Source of the DNA: a bacterium | GTDB lineage: Bacteria; Vulcanimicrobiota; JABDET01 | DNA length: 64,000 nt | Assembly: GCA_021817145.1 (NCBI GenBank) | Contig: JAKAVV010000004.1 | Coordinates: forward strand, 1-64,000 | Reading direction: 5' to 3' | In this document: piece by piece, positions 25,047 to 35,607 of the stretch | Numbering within the stretch: the stretch's first letter is position 1 | How the letters are laid out: each line of letters opens with the position of its first letter | The notes under the pieces: model-generated | Database searches by the model: none | Told to the model about the DNA's origin: nothing | What the model saw: only the letters and a program-made list of their open reading frames with translations | Program-made: the position numbers and the translations under genes

Positions 25047-25667
25047 ATGAACCTTAAAAAATCGGAAATTGAAAATCTAGTGGAAACCGCCCGAAATTTT
25101 TACCAAAAAGGCTGGACTCCAGCCACCAGCGGCAATTTAAGTTTTCTTGTCAGCAGAAACCCTTTTAGACTTGCCATTACTCCAAGTCATGTCAGCAAAT
25201 CTAAACTCCAGCCTGATCAGATCATTGTTGTAGATGATAAAGGAACGAAAATTGATGGAATTGGAAATCCATCCAGTGACACCAAACTTCATCTGGCGAT
25301 TCTCCTTTCCAAACAAGAAGCCAATGTCGTATTTCACATCCATTCCATCTGGAATACAGCGCTGTCAACCACTCATGCGTCAGAGAAAAAAATCATTCTG
25401 CAGGGATACGAACTGCTCAAAGCCCTTCGTCCTGATTACTCTTATCGAGAGAAAATCCAGATCCCTATTTTAAAAAGTCCTGAAGATCACGATCAATTGT
25501 CAAAAGAATTTTCAAATGTCCTAAAGAATACTCCAGAAATACAGGGGATTCTCTTGAAAAAGCATGGGCTTTATTCCTGGGGGAAAAATATAGATGATGC
25601 TGAACAGCGAATAGAAGCTCTTGAATTTTTGTTTGAAGTACTGGTTCGCCAAAATGAAAACAAATAA
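25047..25667 (+). CDS. mtnB: Methylthioribulose-1-phosphate dehydratase
   Basis: A 206-residue class II aldolase-fold zinc enzyme matching MtnB: FYQKGWTPATSGNLSFLV near the N-terminus, zinc-binding VVFHIHSIWNTALS, and KKHGLYSWGKNIDDAEQRIEALEFLFEV at the end. It dehydrates methylthioribulose-1-phosphate in methionine salvage. No mtnA, mtnC or mtnD is in the window, so the rest of the route lies elsewhere or this acts in a variant pathway. The next gene starts 14 bases before its stop. Confidence 0.88.
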   Translation: MNLKKSEIENLVETARNFYQKGWTPATSGNLSFLVSRNPFRLAITPSHVSKSKLQPDQIIVVDDKGTKIDGIGNPSSDTKLHLAILLSKQEANVVFHIHSIWNTALSTTHASEKKIILQGYELLKALRPDYSYREKIQIPILKSPEDHDQLSKEFSNVLKNTPEIQGILLKKHGLYSWGKNIDDAEQRIEALEFLFEVLVRQNENK

Positions 25668-26610
25668 CAACAGCTTACCATTTCTCTTTTTACTCCTTTC
25701 TCTCTTAACCTTGAAACCAAGCTACTCTTCCACAACAACTGCGCTTATCAAAGGAAAAGAAAAAAGCAAAGTTTATTGGCGCTCAGGAATTGCTGCTTTT
25801 GTTTCCCCCTATCGTCTAACCCTATCAGATGGCAGACAATATTACCTCGAATCAAATTTAAACCATAAATGCCAAACTCCAATTTACTTAAATGGAAAAC
25901 CTGTTCCAAATTTAAGCCTTGTGGAACCAGGAGATTCTATCCTCCTTCGATTAACCGCAAAACATCATTTTTTATCAGGAATCTGGGCTTATCATTTTCC
26001 CAAGCGCGCTGGTCCATCTCCCGACATTTTCAACCTTCAAACAGAATTTTATAAAAATCATCATCACCCATTCCTAAAAATAGAAGTTCAGGCTCGATCA
26101 TTTGGGAAAGTCACTGTTTCAGATCCAGGGGTTTTCCATTCTCTTCTTCTTTTTCCAGGAAAACCAGGATTCTATGAAAATAAAATATACTTTCCACAGG
26201 GAATCGTGATCACAAGATCCTTTTTCATCATTAAGTGGACGCGGAAAAGCCAAAAGCAAACCTTAATTTTCCCAAAACCTATCTCCATCTATACAGAACC
26301 CCCGCAAATCGCGCAAATCAGCCCAAATAATGGAACCACTGTTCACAATCTCTCCCCTTTCATTTTTGTTACTTTTAATTTAAAAACTCCTCCAGTTAAT
26401 CCGGGCACAATCCAGTTATTTCTGGATGGAAAAGATATAACGCATCAATCTACTCTGGACTCTCAGGCCATTTTTTTCGATCCGCCCCTCCCCCTTTTAC
26501 CAGGGACCCACACTTGTCTCATTCGTGGCAGAGGAGAGAAAACAGGATACCCTTTCCAAAAAAAATGGGTGTTTGTTATAGAGGGAACACATGGCTTAAA
26601 GAGCGAATAA
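25654..26610 (+). CDS. Exported protein with Ig-like C-terminal domain, unknown function
   Basis: A 318-residue protein; the ATG at 25654 gives a clean signal peptide ([20 protein letters not shown]). The N-terminal half has a strand-rich part ([34 protein letters not shown]). The C-terminal half contains an SbsA/Big-type Ig-like fold ([17 protein letters not shown] to [14 protein letters not shown]), typical of surface proteins. Overlap with mtnB suggests cotranscription. Function unknown. Confidence 0.7.
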   Translation: MKTNNNSLPFLFLLLSLLTLKPSYSSTTTALIKGKEKSKVYWRSGIAAFVSPYRLTLSDGRQYYLESNLNHKCQTPIYLNGKPVPNLSLVEPGDSILLRLTAKHHFLSGIWAYHFPKRAGPSPDIFNLQTEFYKNHHHPFLKIEVQARSFGKVTVSDPGVFHSLLLFPGKPGFYENKIYFPQGIVITRSFFIIKWTRKSQKQTLIFPKPISIYTEPPQIAQISPNNGTTVHNLSPFIFVTFNLKTPPVNPGTIQLFLDGKDITHQSTLDSQAIFFDPPLPLLPGTHTCLIRGRGEKTGYPFQKKWVFVIEGTHGLKSE

Positions 26611-26617
26611 AGCGAAC

Positions 26618-27922
26618 ATGATGACAACAAAAACGAAAACAACGATTCACAAGATTGGAAATTTTGTTGGACAAGAAGTTACTCTCCAGGGATGGCTTGC
26701 CAATTCTCGCTCCAGCGGTTCTGTTCAATTTTTAATGATCCGAGATGGAACCGGCTTTATTCAAGGAATTGTGGCTAAAAATGAACTCCTTCCAGAAGTT
26801 TTTCAGCTCGCGCATTCATTGAACCAAGAGTCCTCTCTAGAAGTGACAGGAATAGTCAGGGAAGAAAAAAGAGCCCCTGGTGGATATGAATTAACCATTA
26901 AAAACCTAAAATTGATAGGTTCCTCTGAAAATTATCCCATTACCCCGAAAGAACATGGAATTGACTTTCTAATGGAAAACAGACATCTATGGTTTCGCTC
27001 TCAAAGACAGCAGGCAATTTTAAAAATCCGCCATGAAATCATTAAAGCCATCCGAGATTATTTAGATTCACAAGGGTTTGTTTTAGTGGATGCCCCTATT
27101 TTAACCCCTTCAGCATGTGAAGGAACAACCAATCTTTTTGAAGTCCAATATTTTGAAGATAAGGCTTATTTGACCCAATCCGGGCAATTATATATGGAAG
27201 CAGCGGCCATGGCTCTTGGAAAGGTTTACTGTTTCGGTCCCACTTTTCGCGCTGAGAAATCAAAAACTCGAAGACATTTAACAGAATTCTGGATGGTTGA
27301 ACCTGAAATGGCTTTCTGCCATTTAGAGGATAGTCTTCAGACGCAAGAAGGAATGGTCAGCTTTATCGTTTCTCGTGTTTTAGAAAATCGAAAAAAAGAA
27401 CTGGAGTATTTAAAACGGGACATTTCAAAACTTGAAAAAATAATTCCTCCTTTCCCCAGGATTTCTTATGATGAGTCACTCGAAATATTAAAGAAAAAAG
27501 GATTAAATCCAGTGTGGGGAAATGACTTTGGAGGAACAGATGAAACCATTTTGACAGAGCAGTTTGAAAAGCCTATTTTTGTAACCCATTTCCCTATGGC
27601 ATGCAAAGCGTTTTACATGAAACAAGATCCAGTGCGTCCAGAACTCGCCGTGTGCGCGGATCTCCTGGCTCCAGAAGGGTATGGAGAAATCATAGGAGGA
27701 GGGCAGAGAGAAGAGGATTTAGGACTTTTAGAAGCGCGAATGGAAAGAATGAAAATGGAAAAAGAGCCGTATCAATGGTATCTTGATCTTCGCAGATTTG
27801 GAACTGTCCCCCACGGAGGATTCGGGCTTGGAATCGAAAGAACAGTCTCCTGGATCTGTGGGCTGGAACATGTAAGAGAAGCCATCCCATTTGCTCGCAC
27901 CCTTTACAGAATTTACCCATAA
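26618..27922 (+). CDS. asnS: Asparaginyl-tRNA synthetase
   Basis: A 434-residue class IIb synthetase. The N-terminal OB fold ([20 protein letters not shown]) binds the anticodon. Catalytic motifs include motif 2 ([24 protein letters not shown]) and motif 3 ([16 protein letters not shown]). Family differences from AspRS, such as the compact length and [13 protein letters not shown], support Asn specificity. It starts 8 bases after the exported protein gene. Confidence 0.94.
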   Translation: MMTTKTKTTIHKIGNFVGQEVTLQGWLANSRSSGSVQFLMIRDGTGFIQGIVAKNELLPEVFQLAHSLNQESSLEVTGIVREEKRAPGGYELTIKNLKLIGSSENYPITPKEHGIDFLMENRHLWFRSQRQQAILKIRHEIIKAIRDYLDSQGFVLVDAPILTPSACEGTTNLFEVQYFEDKAYLTQSGQLYMEAAAMALGKVYCFGPTFRAEKSKTRRHLTEFWMVEPEMAFCHLEDSLQTQEGMVSFIVSRVLENRKKELEYLKRDISKLEKIIPPFPRISYDESLEILKKKGLNPVWGNDFGGTDETILTEQFEKPIFVTHFPMACKAFYMKQDPVRPELAVCADLLAPEGYGEIIGGGQREEDLGLLEARMERMKMEKEPYQWYLDLRRFGTVPHGGFGLGIERTVSWICGLEHVREAIPFARTLYRIYP

Positions 27923-27930
27923 AAACTTAA

Positions 27931-28869
27931 ATGAGCATGAGTTATTTAAAACGAATAGAAAAAGGATTATTATCTCGAAAAAAGTCGGTTCTTGAAGATA
28001 AAGCTCTATTCCACAGCATCCGAAATCTTCCAACCCTTCCTTTTGTCACAACAAAAGTCATGGAAACCATGAATAATCCAAGATCATCAGCCAGCGATCT
28101 GTCGAAAATCATTTCAAGCGATGAATCTCTTGCCGCAAAAGTTCTCAGACTTGTCAATTCCGCTTACTATGGATTTCCTAAACCCATTACCACGATTTCT
28201 CATGCTGTAACTATCTTGGGATTCAATACTCTTAGAACCATTGTCGTAGGAATTTCAGTATCTGGTCTATTCCCTGGAAAATCAGAAGAAGGTATATTCA
28301 GCAGAAAATCATTATGGCTGCATAATCTTGGCACTGCTGTTGGGGCTAAAACTCTTGCCCGAAAAATTGGGCGTCCTGATTCTGAAGAAATGTTTTTAGC
28401 CGGACTTCTTCATGATGTTGGAAAAATCATTTTAGAAGAGTATGTCCATGAAGAGTTTATGAATGCGGTTGAAAATTCACATTCCCAAAAAATCCCTCTT
28501 TTTATGGCTGAACAGAAAATTCTTGGAGCTCATCATGGAGAAGTAGGAAAATATCTTGCGGATCACTGGAAACTTCCAGCCATTCTATCAGAAGCAATCC
28601 GATGGCATCATGAACTTGAAAACACTAAAGAATTCCAAGAAGTCGCTGCTATTGTGCATACTGCCAACCATCTTGCCCGAACTTTGAAAATTGGGAACAG
28701 CGGGGATTTTTCCCCGCTGACAATCCATCCTGCTGCAGCATCCATGCTCCATCACTATAACATTAACCCGGAAGATTTAACGGATGAAATCAAGTGGGGA
28801 GTTAAAGAATGCAAAGCTTTCTTGGAAATGGGACAAGAATCTGAAAAAGATCCAAAAACGACATCTTAA
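27931..28869 (+). CDS. HDOD-domain signalling protein
   Basis: A 312-residue soluble protein made of one HDOD domain: SIRNLPTLPFVTTKVMETM, ISSDESLAAKVLRLVNSAYYG, ITTISHAVTILGFNTLRTIV, and an HD-like stretch FLAGLLHDVGKIILEEY. HDOD proteins usually lack catalysis and take part in stress or signalling circuits. It follows asnS by 8 bases. Confidence 0.9.
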   Translation: MSMSYLKRIEKGLLSRKKSVLEDKALFHSIRNLPTLPFVTTKVMETMNNPRSSASDLSKIISSDESLAAKVLRLVNSAYYGFPKPITTISHAVTILGFNTLRTIVVGISVSGLFPGKSEEGIFSRKSLWLHNLGTAVGAKTLARKIGRPDSEEMFLAGLLHDVGKIILEEYVHEEFMNAVENSHSQKIPLFMAEQKILGAHHGEVGKYLADHWKLPAILSEAIRWHHELENTKEFQEVAAIVHTANHLARTLKIGNSGDFSPLTIHPAAASMLHHYNINPEDLTDEIKWGVKECKAFLEMGQESEKDPKTTS

Positions 28870-28873
28870 AATT

Positions 28874-30460
28874 TTACCCATGTTTCATTGGCTCAAGAGC
28901 AGATGGGGAAATCAAATCAATGCAGCGGGCGAAATAGAAAGTTTTTGTGTCAAACCCCTTTTTTTTAACAGAAAGAGGGGGTAGAGGTTTTATCTTCTTA
29001 AACGCTTTTCCCAGGACAGCATCAATATCTTTTCGTGTTCCAATTGGCTGGGTATCAACATAAAGCCCATTGTCACCGACCTCCTCTTTCCAGTGGTCCC
29101 ACTCACGATATTCCCCTCCCATAGAAGTAAACAAAATAACTTTTGCCGGCAGTCTTGAATAAAAACTGATAATGCTGGAAAGAGCGTAAGAATCAGTAAA
29201 AACAAAACCTCTCCTCTTCCGATCAATTTTTCTTAAATCTCCTAAAACCGTTTTCCCAAGTTCAGGATATCCCAACACCTCTGAAAGAGTCTTTGTGCTA
29301 ATTCTTTTACCCTGATTCACATCTTTATAGCGTAAATTAAGTGAAGCGACCACCGGGATCAAAGACTGCGGCCAGAATAAAATACAGTATAGAATCCCAG
29401 AGAAACAAAAACTTCCTAAAAGGGATAGAATCAGCAAACTTCTTCCTGAAATAACCCAATTAAAAAAAGGGGGGATTTTCCATTTGAAAGAATAAACCCA
29501 TTCGGGGAGAATTGCTAAAAGAGATAGATATCCTGGCAGCGCCCAGTGCAGTCCAACGCGGATAAAGAAAGAAGCCAAAAGAAAGAACAAAATAATAGGA
29601 AGTGCCATGCTCAAAACATAGAGAGCCTTCCAATCTTTCTGGAACGCTCTTCGGAAAAGCCAGAAAACAGTCCCTACCACTAACAAGTAAACAAAAGGGA
29701 AGAAAACGATCATCTCCAGGCTGATATAGGTTAAAAACAAAAAGGGAGAAAATAAAAGCTTATGATCCAGTCTAAAATCGTATTGATAAGTAAAATTTTG
29801 AAAATGATGCAGACAATTCCAGTATAAAAAAGGAGAGGCAACTGCAAGAGATAACAACAAACTCATCCATAAAGAGGGTCTTTTCAAAAGTGAACGATGC
29901 TCTTTCGATAATAAGAGAAATAAAAGGAATGAAGGAAACAAAAAAAATCCCATCAATTTGCTGAGCATTCCTAATCCAAAAGCAATTCCCATAACAACCC
30001 AGAAACGCTCATCCTGAAGCCATTTCCAGGATCCCCATAAAAACAATGTCCAGCTGAAAAGAAGCGGAATATCCGGAAAAATTGCCAAAGTCATAATGGC
30101 TAAAATGGGAATGGAAATGAATAAAAGAAGAGCCATTGTCCCTTTTTTATAGCTCCCTCCACACAAATCTTTTGATAAAAAGAAAAAAAACAAGCCCGCG
30201 AAAAAAGTAAACACAATGGATGGAAATCTAACCCAAAAAATGGTTTTCCCGAAGATTGAAAAAAAAGCGATCGCCCATGCCACAAGAGGAGGATGATCAT
30301 GATACCCAAGAGCTAAATGTCTAGACCATTCCCAGTAATAGGCTTCATCTCCGGTTAATGGAACTCTTCCAATTAAAAATGAGTGAACAAGGGCTGCAAA
30401 AAGTAAGACAAAAATAGGGGGCGCGATTTTAAGAATCGCCTCTTTCTTTCCCAAACCCAT
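28874..30460 (-). CDS. ArnT/PMT-like membrane glycosyltransferase (GT39/GT83 type)
   Basis: A 528-residue membrane protein with about 11-12 hydrophobic helices and the PMT_2 signature near the N-terminus: GRVPLTGDEAYYWEWSRHLALG, where the DE pair is the catalytic acid site, then YHDHPPLVAWAIAF. A soluble C-terminal domain follows (about 410-528). Relatives move sugars from polyprenyl phosphates onto lipid A or proteins outside the membrane. The donor and acceptor are unknown. It converges with the HDOD gene. Confidence 0.88.
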   Translation of the reverse strand: MGLGKKEAILKIAPPIFVLLFAALVHSFLIGRVPLTGDEAYYWEWSRHLALGYHDHPPLVAWAIAFFSIFGKTIFWVRFPSIVFTFFAGLFFFFLSKDLCGGSYKKGTMALLLFISIPILAIMTLAIFPDIPLLFSWTLFLWGSWKWLQDERFWVVMGIAFGLGMLSKLMGFFLFPSFLLFLLLSKEHRSLLKRPSLWMSLLLSLAVASPFLYWNCLHHFQNFTYQYDFRLDHKLLFSPFLFLTYISLEMIVFFPFVYLLVVGTVFWLFRRAFQKDWKALYVLSMALPIILFFLLASFFIRVGLHWALPGYLSLLAILPEWVYSFKWKIPPFFNWVISGRSLLILSLLGSFCFSGILYCILFWPQSLIPVVASLNLRYKDVNQGKRISTKTLSEVLGYPELGKTVLGDLRKIDRKRRGFVFTDSYALSSIISFYSRLPAKVILFTSMGGEYREWDHWKEEVGDNGLYVDTQPIGTRKDIDAVLGKAFKKIKPLPPLSVKKKGFDTKTFYFARCIDLISPSALEPMKHG

Positions 30461-30578
30461 ATTCTTATATTATTCTCTATTCCAATCATTATCCTTTTAA
30501 ACCAGCAAGAGTAAAGGATGCAGGTATGATGAACTCAATCTAGAATGAAGAAATACCGTCCGTGGAGGTGAAAAAATA

Positions 30579-31523
30579 ATGAGAAAAAAAATCACAATTG
30601 TTGGCGCAGGGAATGTCGGCGGAACTTTAGCGCAGAGGCTGGCTGAAAGAAACTATGCCGATCTGGTTCTTGTAGATGTTGTAGAAGGACTGCCGCAGGG
30701 AAAAGCTCTGGATTTAATGGAAGCCGGACCCCTGGTTGGATATGACTGTGAAATCATAGGGACAAACAGTTACGAACAAACGGCTCACTCTGATATTGCC
30801 ATCATTACATCAGGGGTAGCTCGTAAACCAGGAATGAGCAGAGATGATCTGCTTTTTACAAACATGGAAATCGTTAAAAGCGTAACGCAAAACATTGTAA
30901 AATTTTCTCCCAACTGCATTCTGATCCTTATCAGCAACCCCCTTGATGCCATGACTCAATTGGCATTTCATGTGAGCGGGTTTCCTAAACACCGGGTTCT
31001 TGGGATGGCAGGTGTCCTGGATACAGCTCGATTCAGAACTTTCCTTTCTTGGGAAGGGAAAGTATCAGTGACTGACACTTATGCTTTAGTATTAGGAGGA
31101 CATGGAGACACCATGGTTCCTATGCCGCGATACTCCACTGTCGCAGGTGTTCCAATTCCAGAACTTTTCTCAAAAGAAACTCTGGCTCGTTTAATCGAAC
31201 GCACCCAAAATGGCGGAGCAGAAGTGGTAAAACTGTTAAAAACAGGATCTGCTTTTTATGCTCCTTCTGCTGCAGCAGCCCAAATGGTGGATGCTATCTT
31301 GTTGGATCAAAAAAAGATTCTGCCCTGTTCTGTTTATCTAGAAGGAGAATATGGAATAGACCGCCTTTTTGTCGGAGTTCCCGCTAAACTTGGAAGTTCA
31401 GGGGTCAAAGAGATTGCTAAAATGATGCTGAGCGTTGAAGAACAAGTAGCGCTGCAGAAATCGGCTCAAGCGGTAAAAGAACTGATTGATTTAATGCTGA
31501 CAAAGGGAGGGATGAATCGCTGA
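30579..31523 (+). CDS. mdh: Malate dehydrogenase
   Basis: A 314-residue LDH-like malate dehydrogenase. It has a Rossmann motif ([15 protein letters not shown]), NAD-site Asp ([17 protein letters not shown]), substrate loop [14 protein letters not shown] with the two Arg, ISNPLDAMT, and the catalytic His in [11 protein letters not shown]. Arg in the loop (ARKPGM) marks malate over lactate. GGAGGTG precedes the ATG. It probably serves the TCA cycle or reverse flux from oxaloacetate. Confidence 0.95.
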   Translation: MRKKITIVGAGNVGGTLAQRLAERNYADLVLVDVVEGLPQGKALDLMEAGPLVGYDCEIIGTNSYEQTAHSDIAIITSGVARKPGMSRDDLLFTNMEIVKSVTQNIVKFSPNCILILISNPLDAMTQLAFHVSGFPKHRVLGMAGVLDTARFRTFLSWEGKVSVTDTYALVLGGHGDTMVPMPRYSTVAGVPIPELFSKETLARLIERTQNGGAEVVKLLKTGSAFYAPSAAAAQMVDAILLDQKKILPCSVYLEGEYGIDRLFVGVPAKLGSSGVKEIAKMMLSVEEQVALQKSAQAVKELIDLMLTKGGMNR

Positions 31524-31588
31524 AAATCAATGCAGTACTTAGATTCAAATCCAATCATTACGACAGATATCGAGAGGAGAGGAAAAAT

Positions 31589-32368
31589 ATGAAACAGACC
31601 ATCGCAGGAATTATTTCTTTGTTGTTCTTTATGGTTTTATTATCTTCCAAGAGTTTTGCTCAAGGATACACAGCTTATGGATATACCAACACACAAATTC
31701 CGAATGCCAATGACAGCGTCCAGATTGGAAGCAAAAAATACGATGTGACAATGGATGCGTTCTACTGGTTTGCCACAGTTAACACACCCACCTTTACTTC
31801 TTCTGCTCCCAGTTATGGAGGGGAATTAAATATCCAATTCAAAAAAGGAACACGAATCCCAAATCTTGGGTTTGGAATTGAATATACCAGAACAACGACA
31901 GGTCCTCGATTCGTGAATACAAGCGGGTTAGACACTACCTCTTTTGATGGCTATACAGGAACACCTGTTTCTTTCCCATCCGGAAGTTTTGGACTCGTTT
32001 CTCCTGGCACTTATCAATTCGGCGGAGGAAAAGTAAAATATTTCCTTGTTCCCAATTTAAAAGGGTTTAAAACGGCAATATATGCCGATTATTTTTCAGC
32101 GACAGGGGGAAGAAACGCATGGGGCGGAGGAATGGAATACGATTATTCTTTCAATAACAACTTCAGTATCAATACTTACTGGGATTATAACAATGTAACA
32201 GGAAACAGCTTCCCCTCACAAAATCTGCTGCGTTATGAAGGATTCATTGCCTACCAATTCCCAAAAACGCAGCTGCAGCTCCTGGTAGGATATAGAGGAT
32301 ACGATTACAATAAATTTTACAACACCACAATCAATGGGGTCATGGTGGGAATTGGAGCCCATTTTTAA
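31589..32368 (+). CDS. Outer-membrane beta-barrel-like protein
   Basis: A 259-residue protein. The signal peptide IISLLFFMVLLSSKSFAQ ends in AQG. The mature protein alternates polar and hydrophobic residues in strands rich in Tyr, Phe and Gly (YDVTMDAFYWFATV, LGFGIEYTRTTTG, LQLLVGYRGYDYNKFY) and ends in Phe (MVGIGAHF), the usual C-terminal signature for outer-membrane insertion. The length suggests about 10-12 strands. Family not recognised. This is one of the best arguments for a diderm host. Confidence 0.75.
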   Translation: MKQTIAGIISLLFFMVLLSSKSFAQGYTAYGYTNTQIPNANDSVQIGSKKYDVTMDAFYWFATVNTPTFTSSAPSYGGELNIQFKKGTRIPNLGFGIEYTRTTTGPRFVNTSGLDTTSFDGYTGTPVSFPSGSFGLVSPGTYQFGGGKVKYFLVPNLKGFKTAIYADYFSATGGRNAWGGGMEYDYSFNNNFSINTYWDYNNVTGNSFPSQNLLRYEGFIAYQFPKTQLQLLVGYRGYDYNKFYNTTINGVMVGIGAHF

Positions 32369-32448
32369 GAAAACAAAAAAATAATACAGGAATCACTGTA
32401 AAAGAAGAGAAGACAGACAAGAAATTCGTTCCCTAGGAGGGGTGTTTT

Positions 32449-34134
32449 ATGTTAAAATCAAAAGAAAATGTCGCTGCTTATATTTTTCCGAATCCACCTA
32501 ATCAAGAAGCTGTTGAATGGGCGGGAACTCCAATCGGAAAAAGCAATACCATTACAAAAACAAAAAGCCGAACAGTTGTCTATGATAAAACCATTGATGA
32601 AAAACCGGGCAGACTCGAAGAACTCTTAGATCTTATCACAGGTTACCTGGCAGTAGAAGGAAAGCATCAAGAAATTTTTCTCCATGATGTGATTGTGCAT
32701 GGAATAAGAGTTAGAGCCATTACAAACAGCAAACATCTTGCTGAATTCTGGAGAGAAAATTGGTATAGTGTCGAAGAATGGGAAAAAATTACAGAAACCA
32801 AAGCCCCTGAAAAACCTCAAATTCGAGTTTATGCTTTAGGAGGAATTAAAGGGGAGCCAGAAGCGGCTTATTACTCCAGACAGGCGCATACCGTCATTTT
32901 CTTCAATACTTCTTATTACGGGCAGTTGAAAAGCTGGGTTTTAGGGGCAGTTGGAAGAGTTCTTGCCCATGAATATGGAATTCACTCAATTCACGGAGCC
33001 TGTGTTGAAAAAAACAAAAAAGGGGTTCTTTATATTGCTCCAACTGGAACCGGAAAATCCACCAGCTCTTACGGATTAATGGAATTCCCTGGAACCAGAT
33101 TCCATTCCGATGACTGGGTTTATATTCGATATGCTTATACGTCAAAAACAGGGGAGAAAATCTCTCCTGTCAAAATTGAAACCAAAAATCATGAAATCGT
33201 GAAAGGATTCCGATGCTATAAATGGATTGAAGAACACCCTCATGAAAAAGCGGCGCTCCATGGATTAACATTAAAGAATCAACCTGTTGTAAAAGAAGTT
33301 TCAGATCTGGATCTTTCAAAACCAATGGAAGCTTATGCCTATCTGTCTGAAAAGGTGTTTTATTTGCGCTGCAATCTAGTTGAATCATTTCCACAGTCCG
33401 CTTACTCTATTTTGCAAACCCATCTTGAAAATGTCCCTGACGTTCTACCCCAATTTTACGAAGAAAACAAAGACACTCTTGAAAACAATTTGAAAACGAT
33501 TCGAAGCAGTAAAATAGAATTTATTAAAACTTACTTTGAAAAGCAGAGCGATGATAAAATCAAAGAAACTCTGGCAAGACTTTTTGCTTTTGATAATGCC
33601 AGAGCCATGCTGGATATCACAAAAGTGTTTGAGAAAAATCAACTCTTCACCAATCCAATGGAACCCACACGATTAACTTCAATTATGCTTCTAAAGCGCA
33701 ACTTCAATGAAGATTTAGTAATTGAAACTCTGCCCCTTGGAAAATTCATGGAAAGACTCCTCATTGGTGAAACTCCAACAGGTAAACGGGAAGTCGCATA
33801 TAATGCCTATCGAGCTGTTGATGAGAAAGTAGAATTCGACTTCATCAATCGCATAGAAGCTGAATCTAAAAGTGGAAAGAAATCCCTTTATGAATTATTT
33901 TCTGAAGCTGCCCATGTCCCTATCACTTTAACAGAGGAGTTCGAACTGTTTAGAGTGATGCATCAATCCTGCGCCTGCTACGATTTAAACACAGTTTTAC
34001 AAAAAGATAAAGCAATTCCAGACAGAAGAACAGCGGTTGAAACAACTATGAAAGTGATTGCAAAAGCTATGGAGGCAAAGGACAGCAAACTGCATTATAC
34101 AATTTCCGATTACCGAAACTTTATCAAGGAATAA
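32449..34134 (+). CDS. HprK/PEP-carboxykinase-fold P-loop protein of unknown substrate
   Basis: A 561-residue soluble protein. The ATP-binding core begins with IHGACVEKNKKGVLYIAPTG; the P-loop APTGTGKST spans 197-205, followed by RFHSDDWVYI with paired Asp at 221-222. This arrangement (P-loop then DD about 17 residues later) is shared by HPr kinase and ATP-type PEP carboxykinase. Length is close to PEPCK (about 530), but the PEPCK substrate motifs are not evident and N- and C-terminal regions are unfamiliar. It could be a protein kinase or a carboxykinase relative. A strong GGAGGGG site precedes the ATG, and a terminator follows the stop, so it is its own unit. Confidence 0.6.
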   Translation: MLKSKENVAAYIFPNPPNQEAVEWAGTPIGKSNTITKTKSRTVVYDKTIDEKPGRLEELLDLITGYLAVEGKHQEIFLHDVIVHGIRVRAITNSKHLAEFWRENWYSVEEWEKITETKAPEKPQIRVYALGGIKGEPEAAYYSRQAHTVIFFNTSYYGQLKSWVLGAVGRVLAHEYGIHSIHGACVEKNKKGVLYIAPTGTGKSTSSYGLMEFPGTRFHSDDWVYIRYAYTSKTGEKISPVKIETKNHEIVKGFRCYKWIEEHPHEKAALHGLTLKNQPVVKEVSDLDLSKPMEAYAYLSEKVFYLRCNLVESFPQSAYSILQTHLENVPDVLPQFYEENKDTLENNLKTIRSSKIEFIKTYFEKQSDDKIKETLARLFAFDNARAMLDITKVFEKNQLFTNPMEPTRLTSIMLLKRNFNEDLVIETLPLGKFMERLLIGETPTGKREVAYNAYRAVDEKVEFDFINRIEAESKSGKKSLYELFSEAAHVPITLTEEFELFRVMHQSCACYDLNTVLQKDKAIPDRRTAVETTMKVIAKAMEAKDSKLHYTISDYRNFIKE

Positions 34135-34160
34135 AACCACGCCTGAACCAAACTTTAACG

Positions 34161-34200
34161 AACAAGGAGAGCTTGCAGCAAAAGGCTCTCCTTGTTTTTA
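34161..34200 (+). terminator. Strong rho-independent terminator, shared between convergent genes
   Basis: AACAAGGAGAGC (34161-34172) pairs perfectly with GCTCTCCTTGTT (34185-34196) over 12 bp with a 12-base loop, then TTTTA. It ends the HprK/PEPCK-like unit and overlaps the stop of the convergent ankyrin gene. Confidence 0.9.
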
Positions 34201-35607
34201 TTTCACTCTCTTATAGGAAAGCAGAATTTTCACGACTTTATGATACCCTTTTTCTTCTGCCAGCAGAAGAGCGGTTTTTCCAGCCTTGTTTTTGATATTT
34301 ATTTTTCCTCCATAATTCAATAAAAGCTGAACAAGTCCAACTTCTCCTTGATTTGAAGCAAACATTAAAGGGGTCCAACCTAAATTATTCTTTGTGTTAA
34401 TCTGCGCATGATGATTCACTAAGAATCCTGCCATTCGGCTGTTCCCCTGCTGTATGGCTAAATCCAAAGCGTTGTTTCCAAAATTGTCAACAGTATTAAT
34501 ATTCGCCTTATCACGGAGCAGAACTTTAGCAATTTTAATATCCCCTTTATAAGCTGCCATCATCAAAGATGTCCAACCTGAGCTGTTTTTTGCATTTACT
34601 TCTGCTTTATGTGAAAGGAGAAATTTTGCTGTTCCAGCCATTCCCTGAAAAGCGGAACTCATCAAAGGGGTCCACCCCTTTTTATCCGCGCTGTTGACGT
34701 TTGCTCCTTGAGAGATTAAAAATTTTGCAATATCATCATGGTTATTTTGTATCGCAAGCTTCAATGGAGTATTTCCAAGATCATCCACTGCATTGATGCG
34801 CGCCCTATTTTTCAAGAGAAGGGCAGCCATTTTAACGCTTCCTATTTCTGCGGCAAAATCAAGGGAAGTCCAACCTTTTTGATCCCTAATGTTGGCTTTT
34901 GCTCCATGCTGCAGTAAAAACTTAGCCAGTGTAAAATGTTTTTCTTCTACAGCTAAATCCAGGGGTGTGTCCCCTTTTTTATTTACTGTATTGACCAAAG
35001 CCTTGTTCTTAATTAAAAGCCTTGCAATTCTAAGATGCCCATGATAAGAAGCAGCATGAAGAGGGGTCCATAAACCCCTGCTTTCTGCATTCACTTGAGC
35101 TTTATGTTGAATCAAAAGTTTAGCTATTTTAAGTGTCCCATTATCTGCAGCCACAAAAAGAGGTGTGATTTCATATCCATACTTGGTCTTGATATTGGGA
35201 TCAGCTCCATGATTCAATAAGAATCTTACCATTCTTGTATGCTTCCTCTGAACAGCCAGCATTAAAGGAGTGTTCCCTTTTTTATCAAGAGCATCAATAA
35301 AAGCTCCTTGTTCCAGCAGAAAATGGGCGATACTGACAGCTCCAAAATAAGCGGCAGCATGAAGAGGAGTCGCTTGATAAGGACCATAAAACAGATGAAC
35401 TGAAAAACCGCGAGAAACCAGCTTTTTAACCAGGGGCAAATTTCGAGCTTCCACAGCATGAACAAAAAATAAAAATTGTTTCTGATTTGGCGAAGTTTTC
35501 ACACTCTGTTTTCCTAAAACCGCTCTGCTGGATAGCAGTGCCATTAAAAATAGAAAAGCGCTCATAACCATCCCATAAGATCGGAATCTTTTCAAATTCT
35601 TCGCCAT
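34198..35607 (-). CDS. Exported ankyrin-repeat protein
   Basis: A 469-residue protein. An N-terminal signal segment (MVMSAFLFLMALLSSRAVLG) is followed by about 12-13 ankyrin repeats with the usual TPLH-AA-G--IA-LLL-GA--N pattern. Repeat junctions alternate between GN/GD and GW, so the basic unit is probably a two-repeat block of 66 residues that was duplicated. Ankyrins bind proteins; an exported one may act at the surface or on other cells. No enzymatic domain is attached. Confidence 0.9.
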   Translation of the reverse strand: MAKNLKRFRSYGMVMSAFLFLMALLSSRAVLGKQSVKTSPNQKQFLFFVHAVEARNLPLVKKLVSRGFSVHLFYGPYQATPLHAAAYFGAVSIAHFLLEQGAFIDALDKKGNTPLMLAVQRKHTRMVRFLLNHGADPNIKTKYGYEITPLFVAADNGTLKIAKLLIQHKAQVNAESRGLWTPLHAASYHGHLRIARLLIKNKALVNTVNKKGDTPLDLAVEEKHFTLAKFLLQHGAKANIRDQKGWTSLDFAAEIGSVKMAALLLKNRARINAVDDLGNTPLKLAIQNNHDDIAKFLISQGANVNSADKKGWTPLMSSAFQGMAGTAKFLLSHKAEVNAKNSSGWTSLMMAAYKGDIKIAKVLLRDKANINTVDNFGNNALDLAIQQGNSRMAGFLVNHHAQINTKNNLGWTPLMFASNQGEVGLVQLLLNYGGKINIKNKAGKTALLLAEEKGYHKVVKILLSYKRVK

